A DNA stretch of 64,000 nt, taken from positions 62,001 through 126,000 of the forward strand of contig LNAC01001222.1 in assembly GCA_002007465.1 (NCBI GenBank). Direction: 5' to 3'. The notes beneath the pieces are model-generated. The model made no database searches. It saw nothing but the letters and a program-made list of their open reading frames with translations, and was not told the DNA's origin. Positions within the stretch are counted from its first letter, which is position 1; the number at the start of each line of letters is the position of its first letter. The translations under genes were made by a program, and so were the position numbers. The DNA comes from Ailurus styani. Lineage: Eukaryota; Chordata; Mammalia; Carnivora; Ailuridae. Positions 34,790 through 46,233 of the stretch are shown here, one piece after another.

Positions 34790-37262
34790 TGTAACTTGCA
34801 ATTAATTTTACTACCTTTAAAAACAAAGCCCAACAGTCTGTATAGGAAGTCAACAAAATTCGGACTTAAAAAAAGTATCATTTACAATGCCCAGAATCAA
34901 GTGAAAAATTATTAGACCTTTAAAGCAGGAAAATGCAACCTATAATTAGGAGAAACATCACTCAATAGAGAAAGACCAAAATGATGGAAACAGATGGAAA
35001 TGATGGGATTAGCAGACAAGGATGTTAAAACTACTTTATATAAAGGAAAATGTGAACTCGATGAGAGCAATGGAGATATAAAAAAGAGCCAAATGAAACC
35101 GCAGACATGAAAAATAAAATATCTAAAATGAGAAGCTCACCGGATTAGACTAATGGCAGATTACATTGTGCAGGAGACATAATAATAGAAAGCAACCTCA
35201 ATGAACTATAGAGCAAATAATTTTAGTGTATCTCACCTATGTGCATATTAATAATATATTTTTATAGTAATAATTTTAAGACAAAATTCAGCAATATAGT
35301 GTTTGTCTTGAGACTACAAAGTTGATTTAACATTTGATAGCCAACCAATGAACTTTACCAAATTAATAAAAGAAATAATACAAATTACAATGCCATTTAA
35401 ACAGATGCAGAAAAGTAATTAAAAAATTAACCCTCAATCATGATAAAGCTTTCAGCAAAACAACAGTAGATCTCTTTCTCAACCTGTTAAGTGAAATCCA
35501 TGGAAATCATAAGCTAATTTCATACTTAATGATAAGTAACTGGAATAGTTTCCCCCAAGTTCAGAAACAAGCCAAGCATATTCACTCTTAACATTGCCAT
35601 TCAATGTTGTATTGGAGGTTCTAGCCCATACAATAAGGGGGGAAAGGAAAGAACTAAAAAGACATACCGATTAGAAAGGAAGTAGAGAAATAAACCTGTT
35701 TTTATTTGCAGATGGCATAATCAGATGGCAAAAAAAAAAGTAAGGGTCTTAAAAAAAAACTACTCTAACTAAAAATGACTTTAGTTGAGTTAAAAGTAAC
35801 AAGGTCAAAATACAAAGTTTGATTGCATTTTCATTGTATTAACAATAAACAACTGGATCTTGAAATTAGAAAATCAATATAATTTATATTGTTAAAATGT
35901 GAAATAGGAAAGCTAACAAATATATGCAAGAAAATTAACAAAATATATGCAATTCTAAAGGAAAACAGGAGAAAAATCTTGGTGAAATTGGGGCAGGCAA
36001 ATTTTTAAAGTAGAACACAAAAAGCATGAAGTGTAAAGAAAAAAATTCTAACATGGACTTCATCAAAATTCCAAATTTTCGTGCTTTGAATTTTTGTGCT
36101 TAAATATAAAAAAGCAGGTTGAAGAGCAAAACATTTGCTTTTTTCCACTATAGATTAAAGGAATTGTATCTAGAATTTATAAAGATCTTATAATTCCTTA
36201 ATAAGAAGACAAACAACCCATTTTTAAAAAATAATTTAAACAGACATATCAGAAAATAACTACATGAACACTCAATAAGCTCATGAAATGATACTCAATA
36301 CAAATATTCATCAGGAAAATGTAAATTAAAGCCACAATGAGATACCACTGCATACCTATTAGAATGGTAAGATTGAAAAGACAGTCCATACCAAAATTTG
36401 GCAAGAAAGTGGAGAAACTGAACTTCTTATTAATTTCTGGTGGAAATATAAAATGGTACAACCACTGTGGAAACAGTTTGGCAGCATCTTATAAAGTTAA
36501 ATAACATTTTCCATATGACCCAGTTATTAAAAATTTTTTTAAAGATTTTATTTATTTGTCAGAGAGAGAATGTGCTTGCAAGAGAGTGCAAGCTGGGGGA
36601 GAGAGTGGCAGAGGGAGAAGCAGGCTTCCTGCTGAGCAACAAGCCTGATGCCAGACTCAACCCCCAGACCCTGAAATCACGACCTGAGCTGCAGCCAGAT
36701 GATTAATCGACTGAGCCACCCAGATGTCCCTGACCCAGTCATTTTAATCCATATTCACTCAAGAAAAATGAAAAGATGTCCACAGAAAGGCTGTTTGTAA
36801 ATATTCAAACAGTGGCATTATTCATAATGGCCCAAGCTGGAAATGATCTAAATATTCTTCAACAGATAAGTGGCTAAACACATTATAGTATAATTATACA
36901 GTAGAATATGACACAGCAATATGAAGGAATAAAATATTCATACACACAACATGAAGAGCCATAAAAACGTTATAATGAGTAAAAGAAGACAACAGAGTAA
37001 ATATTGTAGGTTTCTATTTATAGGAAACTCTAGGAAAGCTAAATGTAATGTATTGTGACAGAAAGATTATTGGTTGCCTGGAGTCAGGGATGGGCTGGCA
37101 CTCTACTGGGAAGAGGAATCTTTTGGAGATGATGATAATATTTTATAAATGATTTTGCTGGTGGTTACAAGTACATATGATTTCATCTCACTGGACTGTA
37201 CACTTAGTAGGAGTACAACTTACTGTTTATAAACCATTTTTCAATAAACTTGATTTTAAAAG
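34790..37262 (+). mobile_element. Long degraded L1M (ORF2 to 3' end)
   Basis: ORF2-derived stretches include 'aacattgccattcaatgttg' with 'ggaggttctagcccatacaa', the lead-in to the reverse-transcriptase core, and 'attaaagccacaatgagata'. The 3' UTR follows ('tcataatggcccaagctgga', 'attggttgcctggagtcagg', 'cactggactgtacacttagt') and ends at 'caataaacttg'. No open frame of L1 length survives. A SINE interrupts it at 36533-36730. Confidence 0.85.
36533..36730 (-). mobile_element. Can-SINE, antisense
   Basis: It runs from 'aaagattttatttatttgtc' to the head 'gagccacccagatgtccc'. The host L1 phrase tgacccagt is repeated on both sides (36516-36524 and 36731-36739, with similar bases continuing), giving the target-site duplication. 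Confidence 0.93.
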
Positions 37263-37284
37263 TCTTGATAAAAGCAAGTACAAG

Positions 37285-37420
37285 AGCTATCTCATAGTTT
37301 TGATTTGTATTTCCTCGATAATTCATGATGTTGAGCACATTTTATATATGTGGTGACCATTTGTATGTCTTCTTTAGAGAAATGTCTAGTCCAGTCCTGT
37401 GCTCGTTTTTAAAATCAGGT
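37285..37420 (-). mobile_element. Inverted 5' part of a twin-primed L1
   Basis: The plus strand reads the complement of the L1 ORF2 end: 'gttttgatttgtatttcctc', 'gatgttgagcacattttata', 'tctttagagaaatgtctagt'. It directly abuts a sense segment that continues the same L1. The 9-bp words tatctcata (37288-37296) and tatgagata (37421-37429) are exact complements at the two edges. Confidence 0.88.
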
Positions 37421-37995
37421 TATGAGATAACATCCCCCAACTGTTAGGAAGGCTATTATCCAAAAAGAAACAAAAGATAACGAGCGTTGGCAAGAATGAG
37501 GAGAAACTGGAGCCCTTGCATACTGTTGGTGGGAACGTAAAATGGTTTGGCCCCTATAGAGCACAGTATGCAGGTTCCTCAGAAAAATTAAAATAAAACT
37601 ACATACAATCCAGCAATTCCACTGCTGTGTATGCATCTCAAAACCTGGGATCTGGGTCTCAAAGAGATATCTGCACTCCCACATTCATTCCAGCATTATT
37701 TACAACAGCCAAGATATGGAAACAACCAAAATGTCCATCAACAGATGAATGGCTCAAGAAAATGTGGTCAGTATATACAGTATTGGCCTTAAAAAAGAAG
37801 AAAAGACTACCATTTGTGGGAACATGGATGAAACTGGAAGACTTCATGCCGAGTGAAATAAGCCAGTCTCAGAAGGCCAAATATTTTATGGTTCTACTTA
37901 TATGAGGGGTCTAAAATAGTCCAACTCAAACGTAGAGAATAAAATTGTGGTTGCTAGGGATTGCTGGAGGGAGAAGGAAATAGGGAGTTGTGAAA
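37421..37995 (+). mobile_element. Sense 3' part of the twin-primed L1
   Basis: 'atgaggagaaactggagccc', 'cttgcatactgttggtggga', 'atttacaacagccaagatat', 'atggatgaaactggaagact' and 'gaaataagccagtctcagaa' are the L1 3' region in order. Together with the inverted piece it forms one insertion. The left neighbour is the end of the previous L1M. Confidence 0.9.
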
Positions 37996-38170
37996 ATGAA
38001 AGAATCTATTTTAAGCAATTATAACAGTGCCTGGCAAATAACAAATACTCCATAGATGTTAGTTTTTAGCATTAAATATTGTCTTGGCTCTCCAACAAGT
38101 AGTGTTGATAAGGGATTACGTTAAATTGTGAATATAATCTATTCATCATTCAGGTGAAACTCAACTTCAA

Positions 38171-38178
38171 TGCACATG

Positions 38179-38215
<37 letters not shown>
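38171..38215. repeat. (CA)n microsatellite
   Basis: An uninterrupted CA run of about 16 units lies at 38183-38215, preceded by an imperfect 'tgcacatgcacg'. A MIR-like tail ('acagtgcctggcaaataaca') is just upstream at 38020-38050. Confidence 0.95.
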
Positions 38216-38217
<2 letters not shown>

Positions 38218-38934
38218 AGAGATACACACGTGCAAGCCAGGAAGAGGTGACAATTATGACAGTGCAGTTGTGAGACTCTAGTAAAGGTCTTGTTCATAGA
38301 AATGAAGAGGTAGGTTCCAGTTTGGGAGGGATTATTAGCCAGTGAAAGTGTCAGGACTTGTCAATGAACCAGAATTACTTTGAATTACAAGCATTTGGAA
38401 GAGAATGTTATGTACATTGTTTAAATGTGTAACAATTCCTGAATTACAATTCCAGTGAGTCACTGTGCACTGACCGCACCAGGGAGTGGAGGGTGTGACG
38501 CCCATTCACATTCTTGTACATTCCGGCCTGTTCGCTCCCAGGGGTTGGAGTGTTTATGGACATAACCTCACTTGAGCCTGTGCTCCTTCTTGTAGAATTA
38601 CAAACATTAAACAAATGGCCTTCATCTTGCCTCAAACTTGCTTCTAACCTACGTGTGGCTTCAAACCCTTCATCATAATCTCCTATTGACTTTGTAGCCA
38701 AATGAAGATTTCCTTTACACACTTTCCTTAATACACTATTTCCTTTACACAGTTACATCTTCTTCACCCTGTACTTCTGATTTGGGGGCTTTAGGAAAGG
38801 ACTATAAGTTCCTCCCTATTTTCCATTGCTGGATTTGGCCTATCACCAGTCCAACAGATTGGGCTGTTTGTTGAGAGCATACTCTCTCATCTAACAAATT
38901 TGTTATCCATTTCCATTTTGGGTCCTCAGGATAT
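38216..38934. other. Unique sequence, no gene seen
   Basis: A 92-codon minus-strand frame (38444-38722) is not recognisable. The sequence leads into the CR1/L3 fragment, and its right part could be a more decayed portion of the same element. Confidence 0.45.
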
Positions 38935-39330
38935 CTGGTAAGCCTGCATTCTATGACTTCATCCAAGCTCTTGATGAAAATATTGAAAAGAATAAGATCA
39001 AGGACAGAGCCTTAAAGCAAGTCATCCCGGAGATCCTTCCAAGTTACCATTAACAGTGAGCTTGACACAGGTATATACTCTGATCAGCTACAACCATAGG
39101 GGCTTCATAGTCAAATATATTCTGGAGATGGTACCTAGTGTGGAACTCTTAGAATTTTGCCTTACAAGTCAGCATCCTAAATATTTAGGAAATCTCCCAG
39201 TGCAAAGGGACTTACCTGACTATGGTGTACTCATTTATGACATGCACTTAACATTCCAGGGACCGACAGCTATGGAGATTTGGGATCCTGTGAAACAAGG
39301 CCTAACACCCAAAGGAGAGGACCTCAACAT
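38935..39330 (-). mobile_element. Ancient CR1-type LINE (L3), antisense
   Basis: The plus strand has 'tatgacttcatccaagctct', 'gatgaaaatattgaaaagaa', 'gatcaaggacagagccttaa' and 'gagatccttccaagttacca'. This is the complement of the conserved reverse-transcriptase end of CR1/L3 elements. It is interrupted by small gaps. A 93-codon plus-strand frame over it is not coding. Confidence 0.65.
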
Positions 39331-41021
39331 CGTGTGAGTGGAGTGCCAATGTGCAGAGCCTAGATCATGTGGGAGGAAAACGAGAGGTCCGGGCTCTGCG
39401 TGTTTCATTGGTTTTAGTCCGGCACACTAGGAGCCTCTGGCAGCCCAGCGCTCTTCCTCACTGGCTCTGCTCATCTCTGCAGAAGAACGTGGAAAACAAG
39501 GGATGGTAACCATGACTCCAGAGAGAGAGTAAAAGAGCTCTCCTCACTCCTGCCAGAACTGCAATCTCCCTGAGGAGAGACATCCGGGTGGTTCTCCATG
39601 GACGACACTTAGCTGGGAAATACAACGCCTCAAAACACTGTGAAGAGTGTAACGTCCTTCTCATTTCTGTGGCTGAGGGTCGATCACTCTGTAAAGTGTA
39701 GCCACAGTGGCACAATCTCTTCTCTGGAATGAAATGGAAGAAAGCTTTCTTATATTGTGCCTGTTTCCCTCCTCTCTGAAAGTCCCGTTTCTGTCGGTGT
39801 CAGGGAGCAGAGGAAAAGAAGAGGCTGGAATTTGTTTGTTAGCTTTTGTGGGAGGAGGAACCACTGGGGAGAAGCAAGGAAGGCCTCTGCTTTACGCAAG
39901 TGTGGACGGGGGACCGCGTCTCCATTGCCCCCTCCCTGCCTGTGCTGGGACTAGGGGACGAGGGAAACATCGAGACATGATTTCAGTTTGCTAATTATCC
40001 AGGGGCTGCGTCAGCCAGCCAAACAACATGCTTCTGCTCCTGCCTTCCTGCCCGAGAGCTGACCCTGCCTTAGCAGGACCACCCTCCTTCCAGCCTAAAA
40101 TCAAATCCTCCTATTTGTTCATCCGTGACTTCTCCCGCACACTGCCGAGGTCAAATGTGCTTAATTACAGAGATTATTTTGCGATCCAGTGGACTACCAC
40201 CCTACAGAGACTCCCGCTGAGATCACAACATTCATTTCCCTGTCAGGAGTCTGCTGTGATTTTAATTCATGTTGTCTCGGAAGTGAAGAGTTCAAGGTTT
40301 TTCTCTTCGCTAAGATATTAGACCAGACATCACTGACGGGATGCTTTTGGCAACTGCAGGAATCGTGTTCCCAGACCCCTAAACAATAACTTTTTAAAGG
40401 TTCTTCCAATCTCTAAACATGTGTGTACTCCTACCTGTTCCGCCTTCTTTGCCCCCTGTTTTTCTTTCTGTTTTTCTTGGCAGGTGCTGGTGTTGGGTAA
40501 ACAGTCCTTTCACAGAGGTGCTTGTCTGTCAGGTCCCACGGACAGTAAAGAAAACGGCCAGCTCATGAATTCAGGGTTGTGTCTGGCAGGAGGTGTGTTC
40601 CCGTCCCACATGGCGCATTGGGCAGCAGGTTCAAGCAAAACAAAACAAAACAATGGAGTGACACTACAGCACCCGGAAACCTGAGGTTGAAACAGAACTC
40701 AATAAATGTCCTAAATGTAAATGTCCCCGAAGTCAAGAGCATCTGATGAAAGCAGAAGAAAGAGGACCAGGAAGGCACAAATTCACAGCAGTCATCAGTG
40801 GACAATTTAAAAACTACTTAAAAAGCAGGAAGATGAGCTTGTCAAAATGCAATTGTTCCAAAAAGGTACAGTGCTTTTAGGATCTTGTGCCACAAGCGTC
40901 TGATGCAGGCGACAGAAAAGCCAGTTCTTGCGCATATGCCGCCAGAGCCCTAGAACAGCGCCCCCTCGGTGCCTCCTTCTCTGCCATGAGGCAGCCTGGG
41001 CTTTAAAGGAAATACACGCCT
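39331..41021. other. 1.7 kb of unique, moderately GC-rich sequence
   Basis: No transposon is recognised. Open frames reach 97 codons (40028-40321, plus) on both strands, without domains. The repeat-free segment 40080-40330 contains several homeodomain-type motifs and is listed as a candidate conserved element. A CTCF-like core lies at 40957-40971. Confidence 0.5.
40957..40971 (-). promoter_or_regulatory. CTCF-like motif (candidate)
   Basis: The plus strand agcgccccctcggtg is the complement of CACCGAGGGGGCGCT, which holds the AGGGGGCGC core of CTCF sites with mismatches in the upstream CCA. It is 50 bp from a SINE but not inside it. This is motif evidence only. Confidence 0.35.
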
Positions 41022-41221
41022 GGGGGCGCCTGGTTGGCTCAGTCAGTTAAGGGTCTGCTTTCGGCTCGGGTCACGATCCCGGGGTCCTGCAACCGAGCCC
41101 TACATCGGGCTCCTTGCTCAGCAGGGAGTCTGCTTCTACCTCTCCCTCTGTCTCTCCCTCCTGCTTATGCTCTCTCTCAAATAAAGAAATAATAAATCAA
41201 TAAAGTAAAAGCTTAAAAAAA
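41022..41221 (+). mobile_element. Can-SINE, older caniform type
   Basis: 'gggggcgcctggttggctca', 'ttaagggtctgctttcggct', 'tcgggctccttgctcagcag' and a tail 'aaataaagaaataataaatc' are seen in order. The head is not the young mustelid type. Confidence 0.95.
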
Positions 41222-42904
41222 AAGAGAATGCAGGACTGTTGGTTGCTACCGTTTCAAGTAGGTTTGCAGAATTAATCTTTTCTAAGGACTCCGTGTGTTT
41301 TAAAATGATTCCTGTATCCTTGGTCATGATATCCATTCGGTTAGTGAGGGGGGTGGGAGACAGGTATCTTGTTGGTGCAAAAGCAGAACTTGATGTGCAC
41401 AATAGCAGAGGGCAGCCTTATGGAGAGGAAAATGAAGATTTCTTTGGTTGTGATGTTTAAGATTTTAAACAAAAGTAAAAGAGTGAGACTTTGAAATGAC
41501 ATAGAAACTGATGGAGGAACCGACTTCTTGAGCAAAGGGCTGTTGATAGTGGGACAGGCACATCCGAGATTTGTGTAAAATGATAAATGCCAACAAGGTG
41601 GTCCCAGCAGAAGATTATAACATTTAAGACTCTAATCAGGGACTACGTCAGGGTTCCATTTAGCAGAGAAGGTTTCCATGGAAAAAAGAAAACATTCTTT
41701 CTGAGCATTTGAGGGCCTTATGAGTACAGCACCATGAGCTCCTCAGTAGAAGTGAAAGCATCCCAGGTCAGCCAATCATGTCTAAAGATGTTGCTGGTTG
41801 AAAAAGGGAACGATTTCATTCTCTGTACCCCTACAAAGGTTAGAAGCTTTTGTTTGCCTTGGCTACTAACGAGTCTTCCGTCTCCAAAAGCAAAACAGCA
41901 ATAACAAAACCTGCAGATGAACAAACAGATCCTCAGTGGTGCAATGAGACCCAAGAAATCCAAGTGTTCTTTGGGCACCTTATCCTCCCTGCCTTTTCAG
42001 TCTGTACTTGGACCTCATTCCTCACCCAATGTCAAATACAAAGTCACTTTAACAAAGAAGTTTTTGCTTAGTGAGAAAACAGTTACAGGGGAGAAAAACA
42101 CATTAAAGGAAAGGACTCATCTTCCTTGAAGACTCAAAGGTGACATGAACTGAAGGCAAAAATTTCCAGGGGAAGAAAAATGGACATTTTGGTCTTGACA
42201 GTTCAAGGTCAAGAGGTCTTAGAACATCACTTGGTGGAAAGTCAGAAGGAGTCCCTCTGTAGAGAATGCAGAAGACTCGCTTTGTGGTGTAATGGACTGA
42301 TGTTACTGATCCAGACACCAAGACTCCTCTAAAGCACTGTTCGGTAGGGTTCCTGCTAGACATGTATTATGGAGGGATGCCAGAGAGTGAGCATAAGTTC
42401 CTGTTTCTGGAGGGCGAGAAGGAGGGACCTGTCATAGGTCTGTTTGTGAGGTTGCCAAGGAATTGTGTAAGAGAAATCTGACCGCAAGAACAGAAGAGGA
42501 CTCACTGGGAAACATTATCCCAGGCACGGTAAACTACTGGTGAGACTAGAAGGAGAATGCTTAGAATAGCAGAATATCTGTTACTCTATTTTTCCAAAAC
42601 CTTGCAAAGTCTGACACAAGGACTTGGACCAGATACTTGGGTAGAGGGGCTTGTAACAGGTAGGACTGTAAGGATAAAACTGCTGTAAATGTTTGAATCC
42701 AAGCTGATGTTATGTTCCCTACTAGTTACATGAATATACACATATATACTAGTGTATGTGTACGATGTTAGTTACATACAAAGGACTTTTCCCTCCATTT
42801 ACTAAAGGGGTTCTAGGAGCACACTGGAAAGCTTACTGCGAGAATGATGGTCACCATGCAAAATGACAGAGGACTTAAAGCCACAGTTGCCTGCATCATG
42901 GTCA
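41222..42904. other. 1.7 kb of unique sequence, no gene seen
   Basis: Open frames of 60-88 codons overlap on both strands and none is recognisable. No dispersed repeat is identified. Confidence 0.5.
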
Positions 42905-43220
42905 CATTATTCTGCTCTTCAAAATCCTCCAGTAGATTCCTACCAGACTCCAAATAATGCTGAAATTCCTTGCCAAGGTGAACAAAATTCTGTGTCTTGA
43001 CCCCTCCCTGCCTCGCTCCCTCTATCCCCTCATGATCTCTCCCTTTCTTGCTTCACCCATTACGAATCTTTTGTTCTTTCTCAGGAAACCAAATCTACCA
43101 CAGCCTCCAGGCCTTGTGTTTGCTTTCCTTCTGTCTAGCCTGCTTTCTCCAGAGATCTTCACCACACTTCCCCTCTCATCGCATGCAGGTTTCTACTTAG
43201 AGAGGCCTTTCCTGAAATCT
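42905..43220 (+). mobile_element. L2 fragment
   Basis: 'ctgctcttcaaaatcctcca', 'gctgaaattccttgccaagg', 'cctcatgatctctccctttc', 'ggccttgtgtttgctttcct' and 'agaggcctttcctgaaatct' follow the end of the L2 reverse-transcriptase gene and its 3' UTR in sense. The 115-codon open frame here (42957-43304) is a relic reading of this element and not a gene. Confidence 0.75.
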
Positions 43221-44783
43221 AGAACCTGTGAAGATGAATTCGAGTTGGAACTGGCTTCCTCTATTCTGAGGTTGAAGCTGCATGGGATCTTACTCATTGG
43301 TTAACAGTAACCCCATCGTGTTCGGAGACTAGTGTGGCCAGGACACATGGTCATCACAGATCCATCTCAGGTACAGAATGTGATACTTTTTTTTTTTAAC
43401 GACCCTATTCAGCATCGTTTTGAAGTTTCTTTGAACCACTGGGAAGTCTACGTAGAGCTGAATGTTAGAAGGTACTCTGCCCAAACTCAGCATTCAGAAG
43501 TCATACATCAAAACATGGTCATCAGATCATTCTGAAAATTAAGTTTCTGGAAATGAGGACCTCTGTTAAGCCATATAAGAATATCTAATAGTCTTGTGCA
43601 CTCAGCTTTGCAGACAGAGCAGAGATAGACTTCTCCGTGTTGTCTGTGAAAGTGTCACCAACACTGAAGACTGCTTGGAGTGAAATAAAATGAGCCTAAA
43701 GTGAAAATAAGTCGTCTGACATCCAAAATTTTGACAAATAAGCAACCATGTTTAAATCCTTTGTCTCTGGGATACAAAGTAATAATGAAACTAACAGAAA
43801 AGAGAAAGAACTGAGAATGAGGATTTCAAACCCCCTTATTCTCAAACAGAATGAGTAAATATTGACTGTGAAAAGACTGAATACAAATGAGAGCGGCTTC
43901 TGATCAAATTTTAGTTTTAAAAAAGCATGCTTTTAACTTTGGAATGTTTATAGGTTAAGTGTGTTTATCTAAAATAAATACGCCCCCGTGAAGTTCCTAA
44001 AGTTACTACAATGCTAACTCATTTAGTACCAGGCGTGACTAACTCGTATCAACTTAATAAGTTTGGCAGCACCCAGGTGGAAGAGATGGAAAGAGATACT
44101 ATCACAGTTTATAAACAAAAAAGGGGAACGACTAATGTTACATGAATCTGTTCACACTTGAGAATGCCAAGACTTTATTTTTTAAGTTACAATGCAGATC
44201 TTTGTGATAATTAGAAAATAGACACAAGCTGCCTTAGTTTTCATTCATCGGTACAAATGAGGTGCGGTTTCTGCAAGTACAGGTGTGCATGGCAGGAAAA
44301 CACACATGCCCCACATGTCAGAGGCTTGCTCGGCTCAAGCAGGTGAGCTGTGTAAGAGGGAAAATATTCTGGGAGCTCTCCTCAAAATTTATGGAACACA
44401 GACTCTGGAAAAGGCCTCCATCACCATGAAGTCAGCAGTCCAAATATAGGCCATGTGATGGGGTGGGCCCCACAATCAGATTCAAAGTAAACGTTAGTGG
44501 TTCACCCAGAACTATAGTTTATAATTTCGGAGGAACTGGAGTGTCTTGGTTTGTCTCAGATCTTTCTTCAGTAACCTCCACCTAAGCAGTGCTGATTCAT
44601 TGTAATATGTATTGGTCCTGCATATTTTCCTTGAAAATACACATGGCTTGGAGAAATGGGGGATTCCGAAAATTAGGACAGGGAAAATCCGAGATGAGCC
44701 CAGAATCTCTTGTAAATGCAAATGAGTAAGGAAGGGAAAAGAAAACAAAATGAAAAACAGATGAAAAGTTTGGTATTGAGTAA
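43221..44783. other. 1.6 kb of unique sequence, no gene seen
   Basis: No repeat or gene is recognised. Short open frames only. Confidence 0.5.
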
Positions 44784-44794
44784 CCTATATTCTT

Positions 44795-44920
44795 TTTTTT
44801 AAAAATTAACATATAATGTATTATTTGTTTCAGAGCTACAGGTCTGTGATTCATCAGTCTTACAGATTTCACAGCACTCACCATAGCACATACCCTCCCC
44901 AATGTCCATCACCCAGCCAC
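44795..44920 (-). mobile_element. Short carnivore LINE-1 3' end, antisense
   Basis: 'gagctacaggtctgtgattc', 'acagcactcaccatagcaca' and 'ccaatgtccatcacccagcc' are the complement of the carnivore L1 3' end. It is flanked by an 11-bp perfect duplication cctatattctt (44784-44794 and 44921-44931). The insertion is only about 126 bp. Confidence 0.93.
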
Positions 44921-44931
44921 CCTATATTCTT

Positions 44932-46117
44932 AATAAATAGCCCAGGCAAGGCTAAGGTTATTCTGAGCCGTATTTTGAAATCAACAACCACCCCACTATT
45001 TTGCCTTTTGGTAAATAGATGAGGGGTGTGAAATAATGTTTTTTTCCAAATTAAAGGGAGATTGCACTACTAACAGCTTCTATGGTAAGCATGCCCTTAC
45101 GTTGAACTGAATTGTGTTATTTCTAGACTGTTTATACGTAAGTGATGCTCCTTGCAGCTTATCAGACTACTTAGTCTTCCTTTAGGTAAAGAATGTGCTA
45201 CTAAGATAAAAAATGGAGACTAATGTATGGCAATGTTTGTGTTCCAGGGACATATGGCTATGGTTATGTTCCAGGGATTTCTACAGGATCATGGTCTTGT
45301 TACCCAGGGGCTACAACACTACCCTAATAAAGCGAAAGGAGTGAGTGAGTTTATCTAGGCTTTATTCAATTGTTGAATTTCTCCTTTTGCTGGTTCTGGA
45401 ATTTTTCTATTTCTTGATTTATTCCTTCATTCTAGTGAAGCATGTCCGTTCCAAGTCTCAAGTCTCTTGAGAAAGAAGAGATCAGAGGTAAATAATTTTT
45501 AAACTCAACTGTCTGAGAATAAATTTTCTTATATCCACATATCTGTTGGGCCTCTAGAAGTGATCCTCTAATTTTCTTACATTTTATCTCCAATTTTCCA
45601 TTTTTTTTCTTTTTGCCCTACATATTTTTAGATTTCAGAAGCTTTTTCTTTTTCTCTGTTTGTTCCCTTTTTACAATACCCTGTTCTTTTTGATATATGC
45701 AATATCACCTTTTATTTGTCCAAATATGTTTAACAAATTTACAGTCTTAAAGTTATCTTATGTTTCCTGGTTTGTCATATTTCTTTCAAGTCTATTATTT
45801 TCTGTAATTTATTTTGATCTCCACTTTTCATTTTTACTTTTCATAATTAGCCCAAATGGTGAGCCAACCATTTAAGGGACCTCCAAATATCAGTATCAGT
45901 AAGTCTTTTCTTGAGAGCTATTCCTTTTCTCCAAAGAAAAAAATTCACCTATTTTCTGCAGATGGTGAGGTTGGGAATGATGTATTGTTAGCTGCCAGCA
46001 TCCCCAAAGGGGGAAGATGAGACACCGTTTGCTAAAGAACCTTCCACCTTGTCCTCTTTTCGTTTGCACGTGATCCTCTTTCTACTCTTCTTGTTTCTGT
46101 CATTATCTTTGTGGTCT
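44932..46117. other. No gene seen; 45500-45870 may be LINE-derived
   Basis: 45500-45870 is T-rich ('gatcctctaattttcttaca', 'cagtcttaaagttatcttat') and resembles the complement of an old LINE 5' region (HAL1 or L1M). I cannot be sure. The rest is unique. Confidence 0.4.
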
Positions 46118-46134
46118 CTGCTTTATATCTTCTT

Positions 46135-46216
46135 CTTTATTTTTTTTTAATTTATTTGAGAGCGAGGGGAGAGAGAGTGAGAGGGAGCATGAGACGGGAG
46201 AAGGTCAGAAGGAGAA
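46135..46216 (-). mobile_element. 5'-truncated Can-SINE, antisense
   Basis: Only the T-rich end and the adjacent purine-rich part are present ('ttaatttatttgagagcgag'). The tRNA-like head is absent. A perfect 17-bp direct repeat ctgctttatatcttctt (46118-46134 and 46217-46233) shows that this short form is the whole insertion and not a later deletion. Confidence 0.9.
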
Positions 46217-46233
46217 CTGCTTTATATCTTCTT

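Noticed and set aside
42957..43304. 115-codon Pro/Leu-rich frame
   Set aside because: It lies on an L2 fragment, so it is a relic of transposon sequence.
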